A stretch of DNA of 8,294 nucleotides from Planctomycetota bacterium. Lineage in GTDB: Bacteria > Planctomycetota > Planctomycetia > Pirellulales > Thermoguttaceae. The DNA lies in contig JAJYGU010000186.1 in assembly GCA_021784975.1 (NCBI GenBank), forward strand, positions 1-8,294, given 5' to 3'. The position numbers were made by a program, and so were the translations under genes. How positions within the stretch are numbered: position 1 is the first letter of the stretch; each line of letters begins with the position of its first letter. Below, piece after piece: positions 1 to 5,811 of the stretch. The notes beneath the pieces were generated by a model. It was given only the letters and a program-made list of their open reading frames with translations. It did no database searches and was not told where the DNA came from.

Positions 1-2
1 CC

Positions 3-50
3 GATCTGACGGCCGCTAAACGCTTCACCAACTCCGGGAGCTTACCGTGA
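3..50 (+). CDS. Possible C-terminal tail of an upstream gene (5' end outside window)
   Basis: The frame beginning at base 3 is open from the window edge and reads DLTAAKRFTNSGSLP before a TGA at 48-50. That stop overlaps the GTG start of the sialidase in the arrangement GTGA (47-50), which is typical of translationally coupled genes in an operon. The other two forward frames stop earlier, at bases 7-9 and 17-19. Only 15 residues are visible, so no family can be named and a chance open frame cannot be excluded. Confidence 0.35.
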   Translation, partial: DLTAAKRFTNSGSLP

Positions 51-1159
51 AGACTGCCTTGCCGGTTGTGATCTTGTTGCTGGCAATGTCGCTGCCAGCT
101 TGGGCAGCCGCGCCGCTCGCGCACATCAACGTCTACCAGTCCGGCAAGGACGGCTACCACACCTATCGCATCCCGGCGCTGGAGGTCGCTCCGGACGGAA
201 CTCTGTTGGCTTTCGCCGAGGCACGCAAGTTCAATGCCGGCGATCCCGGCTACGACAACAACGAAATCGACCTGGTGTGCAAGCGGAGCAGCGACAACGG
301 CCGCACCTGGTCGGCCATGCAGGTGATCGAACACGCCGGCCCACGTTGGTCAGCCGCCAATCCGGCGGCCACCGTCGATCGCCAAACAGGCCGAGTATGG
401 GTTCTCTATCTGCGCTGCAAACCGGGCCGCAGCACCGACACCGCGCGTCCAGGAACCGACGACAACCAGGTCCTTGCCCGATGGAGCGCCGATAGCGGCA
501 AGACCTGGTCGGAGCCGATCGACCTGACGGCGGCCACCCGCGACATGAAGGACCCGCAATGGCGGACGACGGTGGTCGGGCCAGGTGGGATGATCCAGGA
601 TAGCAAGGGGCGGCTGGTCGCTGCCGCCTGGCGTTACGCGCCGTTCGGCGTGTTTGCCATCTTCAGCGAAGACCACGGCCGCACCTGGCAGCACGGCCAG
701 ATGGTCCCCGACCCGAAGCACATCAAGGGCAACGAGAATCAGGTGGTCGAACTCTCCGACGGGCGAATCCTCATGGACTTTCGCGGCGAGGGCGTCGCCC
801 ATCGTTGGATGAGTGAGAGCCGCGACGGCGGCCGCACCTGGAGCGAGCCCCGTGCCGGCCTGCCGGTCACGCCGGTCTGCTGTGCGATCGAGCGTTACAG
901 CCTCAAAGCCGCCGGTGACGACCGCGACCGCCTGCTCTGGACCGGCCCCAAAGGTCCCGGCCGCCACAACCTCGTTGCCAGAGTGAGCTACGACGAAGGC
1001 CGGACGTTTCCCATCGAGCGTCTCATTGCCAACGAGCCGGCCGCCTACTCGGACCTGGCGATCCTGAAGGACAAGACCGCCGGCGTGCTCTGGGAGCGGG
1101 GTGACTACCGCTACCTCACCTTCACCCGGCTCACTCGGGAGTTCCTGGATTCCAAATAG
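47..1159 (+). CDS. Secreted GH33-type sialidase (exo-alpha-sialidase, BNR/Asp-box protein)
   Basis: Predicted to release terminal sialic acid from glycans outside the cytoplasm. The 370-residue product begins with a signal peptide (about 1-20, hydrophobic core ALPVVILLLAMSL, cleavage near AWA-AA). The sialidase signature YRIP is at 40-43. Asp-boxes of form SxDxGxTW occur at 81-88, 147-154, 207-214 and 258-265, with a degenerate one at 314-321 (SYDEGRTF), as expected of a six-bladed propeller. Catalytic residues can be placed by family pattern: arginine triad R41, R246 and R306; acid/base probably D66; nucleophile pair Y334 (AYSDLAIL) with E230 (NENQVVELSDGR). The E230-R246 spacing of 16 matches my recollection of the Micromonospora enzyme (E260/R276). 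The length suits a single catalytic domain with no carbohydrate-binding module. The GTG start is supported by GGGAG at 36-40, six bases upstream, and by its 4-nt overlap with an upstream frame. Family assignment is firm; the exact sialic-acid substrate is unknown. Confidence 0.93.
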   Translation: MKTALPVVILLLAMSLPAWAAAPLAHINVYQSGKDGYHTYRIPALEVAPDGTLLAFAEARKFNAGDPGYDNNEIDLVCKRSSDNGRTWSAMQVIEHAGPRWSAANPAATVDRQTGRVWVLYLRCKPGRSTDTARPGTDDNQVLARWSADSGKTWSEPIDLTAATRDMKDPQWRTTVVGPGGMIQDSKGRLVAAAWRYAPFGVFAIFSEDHGRTWQHGQMVPDPKHIKGNENQVVELSDGRILMDFRGEGVAHRWMSESRDGGRTWSEPRAGLPVTPVCCAIERYSLKAAGDDRDRLLWTGPKGPGRHNLVARVSYDEGRTFPIERLIANEPAAYSDLAILKDKTAGVLWERGDYRYLTFTRLTREFLDSK

Positions 1160-1588
1160 CGTCGGGTGCCACAGCGACCCTGGCCGGGCGATGACTCCAG
1201 GCACCGTTCCGCCTTCTTTTCTCCGCCCTGATCCCTTGTTCCCGGCGTCCTCTCCGGCAAACCATTCGGCCAAGATGGAATTCTTTGTTGCTCGCCGCGC
1301 GCCCAATTTGCAAGCTATTCTTTGACGATGGGCCAAATCGGACGGCAGTCCGGCTGACGAACCGGTCCCTGGCTGGCACTCACTTGGCCTCCACAGATGC
1401 AAGCGACCGTCAGAACCGGCAAATCCCGAAGACCTTCCGCAGAATTCGCATCTTTCCCTGTACTTAAGGTCAACGAAGGTTACGTGGATTGCCGATGGCC
1501 ACTGCAAGGTAAGTGAACTACCCTCCGTTTGTCCTTCGCCCTGTTACGAGTTTGCCTCCCGCCCTCCCGACAGATTCTTCAGACCGTC
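1160..1588. other. Intergenic stretch without a recognisable gene
   Basis: These 429 bases between the sialidase and the BON-domain gene contain only short frames without coding character. I see no strong terminator hairpin with a T-tract after the sialidase, no convincing sigma-70 promoter and no RNA gene. There is a pyrimidine-rich patch around 1210-1250. The region may carry the BON gene promoter, but I cannot point to it. Confidence 0.6.
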
Positions 1589-1807
1589 ATGATCAATGTG
1601 CCGCCGCTAGACGATCGGGTGTTGACCGCCCTGGAACGCAACCCCTACCTCGCGCACCGCAATCTACGCTTCGAGACCGCCTCGGGCCGAGTGACGCTCA
1701 AAGGGATTGTGAGCAGCTATTTTCAGAAGCAGATGGCCCAAGAGGCGATCCGCTACGTCGACGGCGTGAGCGAGATCGCCAACGAATTGGAAGTCTGCTG
1801 GGGCTAG
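1589..1807 (+). CDS. Small single BON-domain protein
   Basis: A 72-residue protein that is almost entirely one BON domain (about 10-69). The family pattern is clear: an initial helix with VLTALERNPYL, a strand around NLRFETASG, the core GRVTLKGIV (33-41), a helix with KQMAQEAIRYV, and the terminal VDGVSEIANELEV (57-69), matching the usual 'GV..V.N.L.V' ending. BON domains are often found in periplasmic or membrane-associated proteins such as OsmY and are thought to bind lipid or other ligands. Here there is no signal peptide, lipobox or second domain, so a cytoplasmic location is the simplest reading. The ATG at 1589 is preferred over an upstream TTG at 1529, because the extra 20 residues lie outside the domain. 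Neither start has a good Shine-Dalgarno sequence. The gene converges on the exonuclease. Its specific role is unknown. Confidence 0.8.
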   Translation: MINVPPLDDRVLTALERNPYLAHRNLRFETASGRVTLKGIVSSYFQKQMAQEAIRYVDGVSEIANELEVCWG

Positions 1808-1850
1808 GGAACTGTCCCGGCCAACTTTCGGTCGGTGCCCTTCGCGGCGC

Positions 1851-1870
1851 GGAGGACTCTTTCGTCCTCC
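1851..1870. terminator. Hairpin between convergent genes, possible bidirectional terminator
   Basis: GGAGGAC (1851-1857) and GTCCTCC (1864-1870) form a perfect 7-bp GC-rich stem with the 6-nt loop TCTTTC. It lies 43 nt after the BON stop and 36 nt beyond the stop of the opposing exonuclease, where a shared terminator would be expected. There is no clear T-tract on either side, so it is not a canonical intrinsic terminator. It could equally be a dispersed intergenic repeat. Confidence 0.4.
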
Positions 1871-1893
1871 ACTGGCCTAGCCGCCGCAAAAAT

Positions 1894-1904
1894 GGGACTG
1901 TCCC
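1894..1904. repeat. Short palindrome GGGACTGTCCC
   Basis: GGGAC and GTCCC flank a single central T, giving an 11-bp palindrome three bases from the exonuclease stop codon (1907-1909). A related but imperfect string, GGAACTGTCCCGG, begins around 1808. From memory, similar GGGAC/GTCCC strings are frequent between planctomycete genes, but only this good copy is visible here. It is too short to call a terminator or operator. Confidence 0.35.
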
Positions 1905-1906
1905 CT

Positions 1907-2995
1907 TCAGCCGCTTGCCTTCAGCACCGCATCCAACTTTTCGCCCATAGTGCGGAAGCCGAACTCGCTAAACAGTTGGCGGGCGGCCTGACGGTCGATG
2001 TGGATCGGACGGGCGGCATCCCAGTCGATCTCCAGTGGGACGCGGGCATTCAGCCGCACCAGGTCGCGGCTTAGCTCCGCCTGTTGGCGGAATTGCCGCA
2101 GGTTTTCGCCGCGTTTGCCGCCGACTTCGCCGGCGTGAGCCAAAACTGCCTCCAAGCGGCCGTGCTCCGCCAGGAGCTGTTTGGCGAACTTGGGACCGAT
2201 CAGCGGGACGCCGGGCACGTTGTCGACCGAGTCGCCGACCAGGGCCAGAAAATCGACCACTTGGGCGGGCGCAATCCCCCACTGCTGTTGAAGCCCGGCG
2301 GCGTCCAACACCTCGTCCTTGCGGATGTTATAGATCGCCACTCGCTGGTCAATCAATTGCCGGCAATCCTTGTCGTTGGTGACCAGGAGACACCGTGCCC
2401 CGCGCTCCTGTGCCAGCCGAGCCACGGTGGCGAGAATGTCGTCGGCCTCGTAGGACGGGCAGTCCAAGGCGGGAATGCCCAGAGCCGCCAGCACCCGGCG
2501 GATGGAAGGAATCTGAGGCACCAGTTCACTGGGCATCGCCGCCCGCTGCGCCTTGTACTGGTCGTACACGGCGTGGCGGAAGGTCCCACCCGGTAGGTCG
2601 AAGGCGCAAAACAGATAGTCCGGCCGCTTTTGCGCCAGCAAGTAGAGCAGGTCGCGGGTGAAGCCGAACACCGCCCCGGTCGGCTGGCCGCGCGGGCTCT
2701 TCATCTCCGGCAGGGCGTGAAAGACCTGGTGGATCAGCGAGTGGGAGTCGATCACCCAAACGCTCTTCCCGGCCAGGGCACCTTCTTCATTCACGTTTGC
2801 CGATCGGGAAGCGGCTTCCGGTTCAGCCTGATCAAGGCGGTCTGATTTCCTCCGCGGGACCGAAGCGGGCAGGTTGCCGGCGAGGGCCTCTCGTCCGCTC
2901 GCGGCCGAAGCCAGGGAGGGATCCGGACGCGTGTCGCCCGGCTGCTCGCGGTCATCGAAGCCGGGCAGCGATGTCTGTCGGGTCCGTTCAGACAT
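1907..2995 (-). CDS. Stand-alone 5'-3' exonuclease/flap endonuclease (Pol I N-terminal nuclease type)
   Basis: Predicted metal-dependent 5' nuclease that removes flaps or RNA primers during replication and repair, like the small domain of DNA polymerase I. All nine metal-binding acidic residues recalled for E. coli Pol I are present at a constant offset of +70: D83, D133, E183, D185, D186, D208, D210, D255 and D258. Visible motifs are VIDSHS, AFDLPGGTFRH (131-141), YEADDI (182-187), TNDKD and GDSVDNVPGV (254-263), followed by the helix-hairpin-helix GPKFAKQLL. The protein stops at residue 362, where the nuclease domain ends. No 3'-5' exonuclease or polymerase segment follows; the next gene is the convergent BON gene. 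Residues 1-75 form a low-complexity, probably disordered extension containing QTSLPGF (7-13), which resembles a sliding-clamp-binding peptide. The ATG at 2995 lacks a clear Shine-Dalgarno sequence; a GTG at codon 68 is an alternative. Similar single-domain nucleases include Xni and YpcP, both shorter than this protein. Confidence 0.9.
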   Translation of the reverse strand: MSERTRQTSLPGFDDREQPGDTRPDPSLASAASGREALAGNLPASVPRRKSDRLDQAEPEAASRSANVNEEGALAGKSVWVIDSHSLIHQVFHALPEMKSPRGQPTGAVFGFTRDLLYLLAQKRPDYLFCAFDLPGGTFRHAVYDQYKAQRAAMPSELVPQIPSIRRVLAALGIPALDCPSYEADDILATVARLAQERGARCLLVTNDKDCRQLIDQRVAIYNIRKDEVLDAAGLQQQWGIAPAQVVDFLALVGDSVDNVPGVPLIGPKFAKQLLAEHGRLEAVLAHAGEVGGKRGENLRQFRQQAELSRDLVRLNARVPLEIDWDAARPIHIDRQAARQLFSEFGFRTMGEKLDAVLKASG

Positions 2996-3120
2996 GGATG
3001 ATCAACAATTGGACCGTTCCCCCCCGGCCGATGCGATGGTTCACCTTGTGCCGGGGCCGAGTACCAGGATCGTAAGTCCGATGGCGCGAGCCTGTCAAGA
3101 CGCGGCTTTTCAGCGGTCCT

Positions 3121-3144
3121 TTGATCCTTTTGATCCCTTGATCC
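3121..3144 (+). repeat. Three close copies of TTGATCC
   Basis: TTGATCC occurs at 3121-3127, 3130-3136 and 3138-3144, so starts are spaced 9 and 8 bases apart. It lies in the divergent region between two genes. It could be a slippage-prone simple repeat or a cluster of protein sites; nothing here decides between them. Confidence 0.45.
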
Positions 3145-3163
3145 CGACCCTACCGAACTGAGG

Positions 3164-3193
3164 TTGCACAAAACCCCAGAATCGCACTATCAT
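3164..3193 (+). promoter_or_regulatory. Weak sigma-70-like promoter candidate for the aldo/keto reductase
   Basis: TTGCAC (3164-3169) and TATCAT (3188-3193) are separated by 18 bases and lie in the non-coding divergent region. Transcription would start near 3200 and give a leader of roughly 260 nt before the reductase start at 3459. Planctomycete promoters are poorly conserved, so this is only a plausible match. Confidence 0.3.
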
Positions 3194-3202
3194 GCTGCCG
3201 CC

Positions 3203-3230
3203 CGGCGGGGTTAGCGAAGCAGCCCCGACG
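3203..3230. repeat. GC-rich imperfect inverted repeat around GTTAGCGAAGCAG
   Basis: CGGCGGGG (3203-3210) and CCCCGACG (3223-3230) pair with one mismatch across the 12-nt loop TTAGCGAAGCAG. If the candidate promoter just upstream is real, this hairpin would sit at the very 5' end of the transcript. The loop's GCGAAGCAG resembles the CGAAGCAG arm of the hairpin at 4474-4492, so the two may belong to one family of dispersed repeats. Confidence 0.35.
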
Positions 3231-3447
3231 GCACGATCGCAAGTCGTTTATTGGCTAGGACTTGAGCAGTGTTCTTCCTAGGGCAGCATCGGAACTTTGC
3301 CATGTTGGGCCGCAACGACCGTAAAATCGGTGAATTTTCGCGACCGACAGGCTCCCCTGCGGGGTCACCGGGGTTTATTATTAGTGGCAGACGTTGGCCT
3401 ACCTTGCCCGGATGCTGAGCCGGGATCTGCCCGCCCCCACGAAGTCC

Positions 3448-3453
3448 GAGAGG
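3448..3453 (+). promoter_or_regulatory. Ribosome binding site that fixes the reductase start
   Basis: GAGAGG lies five bases before the ATG at 3459. It supports that start over the in-frame ATG at 3300-3302 region or other upstream codons, which would add about 54 residues unlike any aldo/keto reductase. Confidence 0.65.
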
Positions 3454-3458
3454 CCGTT

Positions 3459-4430
3459 ATGAACTACCGCAGCTTCGGACGCACCGGCTGGAAAGTGAGC
3501 GAGGTGGGCTGCGGCATGTGGGGCATGGGCGGCTGGACCGGCTCCGACGATGCCGAATCCCTGCGATCACTCAATCTGGCGGTCGAACTGGGTTGCAACT
3601 TCTTTGATACCGCTTACGCCTATGGCGATGGCCATAGCGAAGGGCTGCTGGGGCGCCTCGTCCGCCAGCATCCGCAGACGAAGCTCTACCTGGCCACCAA
3701 GATCCCGCCCCAGGATCGTCGCTGGCCCTCGCGCCGCGGCGACCGGCTCTCCGACGCCTTTCCGCCCCAGTACATCCGCGAGATGACCCGAGCCAGCCTA
3801 AAGAACCTGGGGGTGGACTGCCTCGACTTGCAGCAGTTCCACGTCTGGGAGGACGATTGGGCCGAGGACGATAGCTGGCAGCGAGCGGTGGAGGACCTGA
3901 AACGCAACGGCCTGATCCGTGCGGTCGGCATCAGCATCAATCGCTGGGAGCCGTGGAACGCGCTAAAAACGCTCCGCACCGGCTGCATCGACGCGGTGCA
4001 GGTCATCTACAATATCTTCGATCAGATGCCCGAGGATGAGTTGTTCCCCCAGTGCGCGGAACAGAATATTGGCGTGATCGCCCGCGTCCCCTTTGACGAA
4101 GGGACGCTGACGGGCACGTTGAGCACGAAGAGCCACTGGCCCGCCGGCGATTGGCGGAATACGTATTTTAATCCCGAGAATCTTGGCCCGAGCGTCGATC
4201 GTGCCGAACGGCTCAAGCCGCTGGTCCCCTCCGGCATGACTATGGCCGAGATGGCGCTGCGCTGGATTCTCGCCAACCCCACGGTAGGCGCCGTGATTCC
4301 CGGCATGCGCAAGGAAGGGCATGTGCGGGCGAACCTTGCCGCCAGTGACGGCCGCCTGCTCCCGCCCGACGTAATGCAACAACTCCGCCGGCACCGCTGG
4401 GACCGGGTGCCGACCGAATGGTCGCAGTAG
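3459..4430 (+). CDS. Aldo/keto reductase
   Basis: Predicted cytoplasmic NAD(P)H-dependent oxidoreductase of the aldo/keto reductase superfamily, with a TIM-barrel fold and 323 residues, the usual length. The N-terminus MNYRSFGRTGWKVSEVGCG is the standard opening 'YR.lGrTG..VS.lG.G'. The full catalytic tetrad is present: D50 (FFDTA), Y55 (AYGDGHSE), K81 (LATKIPP) and H128 (LQQFHVW). The cofactor-binding C-terminal segment reads RWILANPTVGAVIPGMRK (about 268-285), then ANLAA (291-295), matching the 'IPG.r....v..N..A' pattern. There is no signal peptide. The natural substrate cannot be read from the sequence. The gene is followed after 144 nt by the Rid/chorismatase-like gene on the same strand, but two hairpins lie between them, so cotranscription is uncertain. 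The start is fixed by GAGAGG at 3448-3453 and by the family N-terminus. Confidence 0.93.
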   Translation: MNYRSFGRTGWKVSEVGCGMWGMGGWTGSDDAESLRSLNLAVELGCNFFDTAYAYGDGHSEGLLGRLVRQHPQTKLYLATKIPPQDRRWPSRRGDRLSDAFPPQYIREMTRASLKNLGVDCLDLQQFHVWEDDWAEDDSWQRAVEDLKRNGLIRAVGISINRWEPWNALKTLRTGCIDAVQVIYNIFDQMPEDELFPQCAEQNIGVIARVPFDEGTLTGTLSTKSHWPAGDWRNTYFNPENLGPSVDRAERLKPLVPSGMTMAEMALRWILANPTVGAVIPGMRKEGHVRANLAASDGRLLPPDVMQQLRRHRWDRVPTEWSQ

Positions 4431-4473
4431 CCCGGCCCCGAGCCGCCGAAGCGACCGACCCGTTGCCTGTGTC

Positions 4474-4492
4474 ACTGCTTCGCCGAAGCAGT
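4474..4492. repeat. Near-perfect palindromic hairpin, first of a pair
   Basis: ACTGCTTCG (4474-4482) and CGAAGCAGT (4484-4492) are exact reverse complements around one base, so the RNA would form a 7-bp stem with a 5-nt loop. It lies 43 nt after the aldo/keto reductase stop and could help terminate or protect that transcript. There is no T-tract after it. Its arms share the ACTGCT/AGCAGT core with the next hairpin. Confidence 0.55.
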
Positions 4493-4509
4493 ACCGATAA
4501 CGCAGGAGT

Positions 4510-4532
4510 CCACTGCTTTGAGGCAGCAGTGG
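4510..4532. repeat. Second ACTGCT hairpin upstream of the Rid-family gene
   Basis: CCACTGCT (4510-4517) and AGCAGTGG (4525-4532) form a perfect 8-bp stem with loop TTGAGGC. It begins 17 nt after the first hairpin and ends 42 nt before the downstream start codon. From memory, CCACTGCT...AGCAGTGG elements are common in planctomycete intergenic DNA, which suggests a REP-like repeat; a role in the leader of the next gene is also possible. Confidence 0.5.
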
Positions 4533-4547
4533 CAGGAACCCGGTGAA

Positions 4548-4571
4548 CAGAGAGGAAGAGGAAGAGGTGAT
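4548..4571 (+). promoter_or_regulatory. Purine-rich leader with a strong ribosome binding site
   Basis: The stretch before the ATG at 4575 is almost all purine and repeats GAGGAA in tandem (4553-4564), ending in GAGGTGAT (4564-4571), a near-perfect anti-Shine-Dalgarno match with the GAGG core 7 nt from the start. This selects 4575 over the in-frame ATG at 4518, whose extra 19 residues would be translated hairpin and leader sequence. Confidence 0.75.
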
Positions 4572-4574
4572 CCT

Positions 4575-5795
4575 ATGGCATCCCACACAATTCGCAAGGT
4601 GTCGAGCCAAGGGATTGGCTATTCGGTCGTCGAGCTCAACGACGTCCGTCACGTGTTCGCCTCGGCGGTTCCCCGCCAAGGAGCTACGCTGGACGAGCAG
4701 ACCAAGGATGCGCTGCGGACCATCGCCGCGGTGATCGACGAGGAGGGGACCCGCGGGGCGATCGTCCATCAGGCGGTCTTCATGGCCGATATCGGCCAAC
4801 TCGACCAATGCCGCCAGATCATCCACGACTTCTACGGCCCGGAACTGCCGGCCACCAGCTACATCCCCCAGCGTCCTTGCGACGGAAAGCTGGTCTCGAT
4901 CGAATGCCTGGGAGTGGGCCGGCACAAGGGCGAGGTGGACATCGAGCGGGTCAACGAGCAGATGGTGATTGCCCGGCACAACCGCATCGCCTGGGTCCAC
5001 TGCGCCCAGGTAGTGCCGCACGCCCACGCGGTAGGCGCCTATCAGGGGGCCGCCGACGGCTTCGTTCAGATCGATCACCTGTTGGACAGCGTCGACGTCC
5101 GCTTTGACCAGGTGATCCGCACCTGGCTGTACCTGGGCGGCATCGGCGAGACGGAACCCGGCGGGTCGCGCTACCAGGAGCTCAACCGGGCCCGGGCCGA
5201 CTTCTACCGCGACATCCATTTCCTCAACGGCCGGGCCGGCCACCGGCAGCCGCGGCGGGTCTATCCGGCCAGCACCGGCATCGGCGCCGACGGCCGCGGC
5301 ATCATGATGAGCGCCATCGCTTTGAGGACCGACCGCGACGACATCCGGGCCGTCCCCCTGGAAAACCCGCGGCAAACCGCGGCCTACGACTACTCGGCCT
5401 GCTACAGCCCGGCCAGCCCGAAGTTTTCGCGGGCCATGGCCCTCTCCTGCGGCAGCTACGCGACCATTTTCATCTCCGGCACGGCCAGCATCACCAACTC
5501 GGAGACCCAGCACCTCGGCGACGCGGCCACCCAAACCCGCGAGACCCTGGACAATATCGACGCCTTGATCTCGGAAGCCAACCTCCGTCGCCACGGCCTG
5601 CCGGGGCTGGGCACTTCCTTGGAGGGCATGGGGCTGGTCCGCGTCTACATCAAGCGGCAGGAGGATTACGCCCAAGTGCGGGCGATCTGCCAGCACCGCT
5701 TGGGCGAGCTTCCGGCAGTCTATGCCATCGCCGATGTCTGCCGTCCCGATCTGCTGGTGGAGATTGAAGGCATCGCGTTTTCGTCCAAGGCCTGA
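4575..5795 (+). CDS. Three-module Rid/YjgF-superfamily protein with FkbO/Hyg5-like chorismatase core
   Basis: A 406-residue cytoplasmic protein built from three YjgF-like modules. Module 1 (about 5-115) is a RidA-like domain: FASAVPRQGATLDEQTKDAL, then LPATSYIPQRP, then SIECLGV. Module 2 (about 145-250) contains FDQVIRTWLYL, YQELNRARADFY and YPASTGIGADGRGIMMSAI. Module 3 (about 282-402) contains SPKFSRAMAL, FISGTASI, TQTRETLDNI and ADVCRPDLLVEIEG. Modules 2 and 3 match the pattern of FkbO/Hyg5 chorismatases, which split chorismate into pyruvate and a hydroxybenzoate or dihydrodiol acid. E396 falls where I recall the catalytic glutamate (FkbO E338, Hyg5 E334). G302 and C389 keep the same spacings as Hyg5 G240 and C327, the 3-hydroxybenzoate-forming type. 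The RidA arginine is absent from all three modules (T94, S233 and V382 at the LPAR-like positions), so imine deaminase activity is unlikely. The superfamily is clear; the chorismatase activity is inferred. Confidence 0.82.
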   Translation: MASHTIRKVSSQGIGYSVVELNDVRHVFASAVPRQGATLDEQTKDALRTIAAVIDEEGTRGAIVHQAVFMADIGQLDQCRQIIHDFYGPELPATSYIPQRPCDGKLVSIECLGVGRHKGEVDIERVNEQMVIARHNRIAWVHCAQVVPHAHAVGAYQGAADGFVQIDHLLDSVDVRFDQVIRTWLYLGGIGETEPGGSRYQELNRARADFYRDIHFLNGRAGHRQPRRVYPASTGIGADGRGIMMSAIALRTDRDDIRAVPLENPRQTAAYDYSACYSPASPKFSRAMALSCGSYATIFISGTASITNSETQHLGDAATQTRETLDNIDALISEANLRRHGLPGLGTSLEGMGLVRVYIKRQEDYAQVRAICQHRLGELPAVYAIADVCRPDLLVEIEGIAFSSKA

Positions 5796-5811
5796 CACAG
5801 GGGTTTCCCCC

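Larger units (their letters stand above)
2996..3458. other. Divergent intergenic region between the exonuclease and the aldo/keto reductase
   Basis: 463 bases with no convincing gene; the frame starting at 3297 is an upstream extension of the reductase and does not look like protein. It must hold the promoters for both divergent genes. Visible elements are three TTGATCC copies (3121-3144), a promoter-like pair (3164-3193), a GC-rich hairpin (3203-3230), a weaker CTAGGA/TCCTAG pair (3255-3281) and a short CCCC-TGC-GGGG hairpin around 3354-3364 followed by T/A-rich sequence. Confidence 0.55.

Noticed and set aside
350..1507. Long minus-strand open frame (385 codons) opposite the sialidase
   Set aside because: It lies antisense to a sialidase with all its motifs, has no recognisable domain and is arginine/glycine-rich in the way GC-rich shadow frames are.
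1529..1588. N-terminal extension of the BON protein from a TTG codon
   Set aside because: The added residues are outside the domain, do not form a convincing signal peptide, and the codon has no ribosome binding site.
3297..3458. N-terminal extension of the aldo/keto reductase
   Set aside because: The 54 extra residues have no family similarity and no ribosome binding site, whereas the ATG at 3459 has GAGAGG and the standard family N-terminus.
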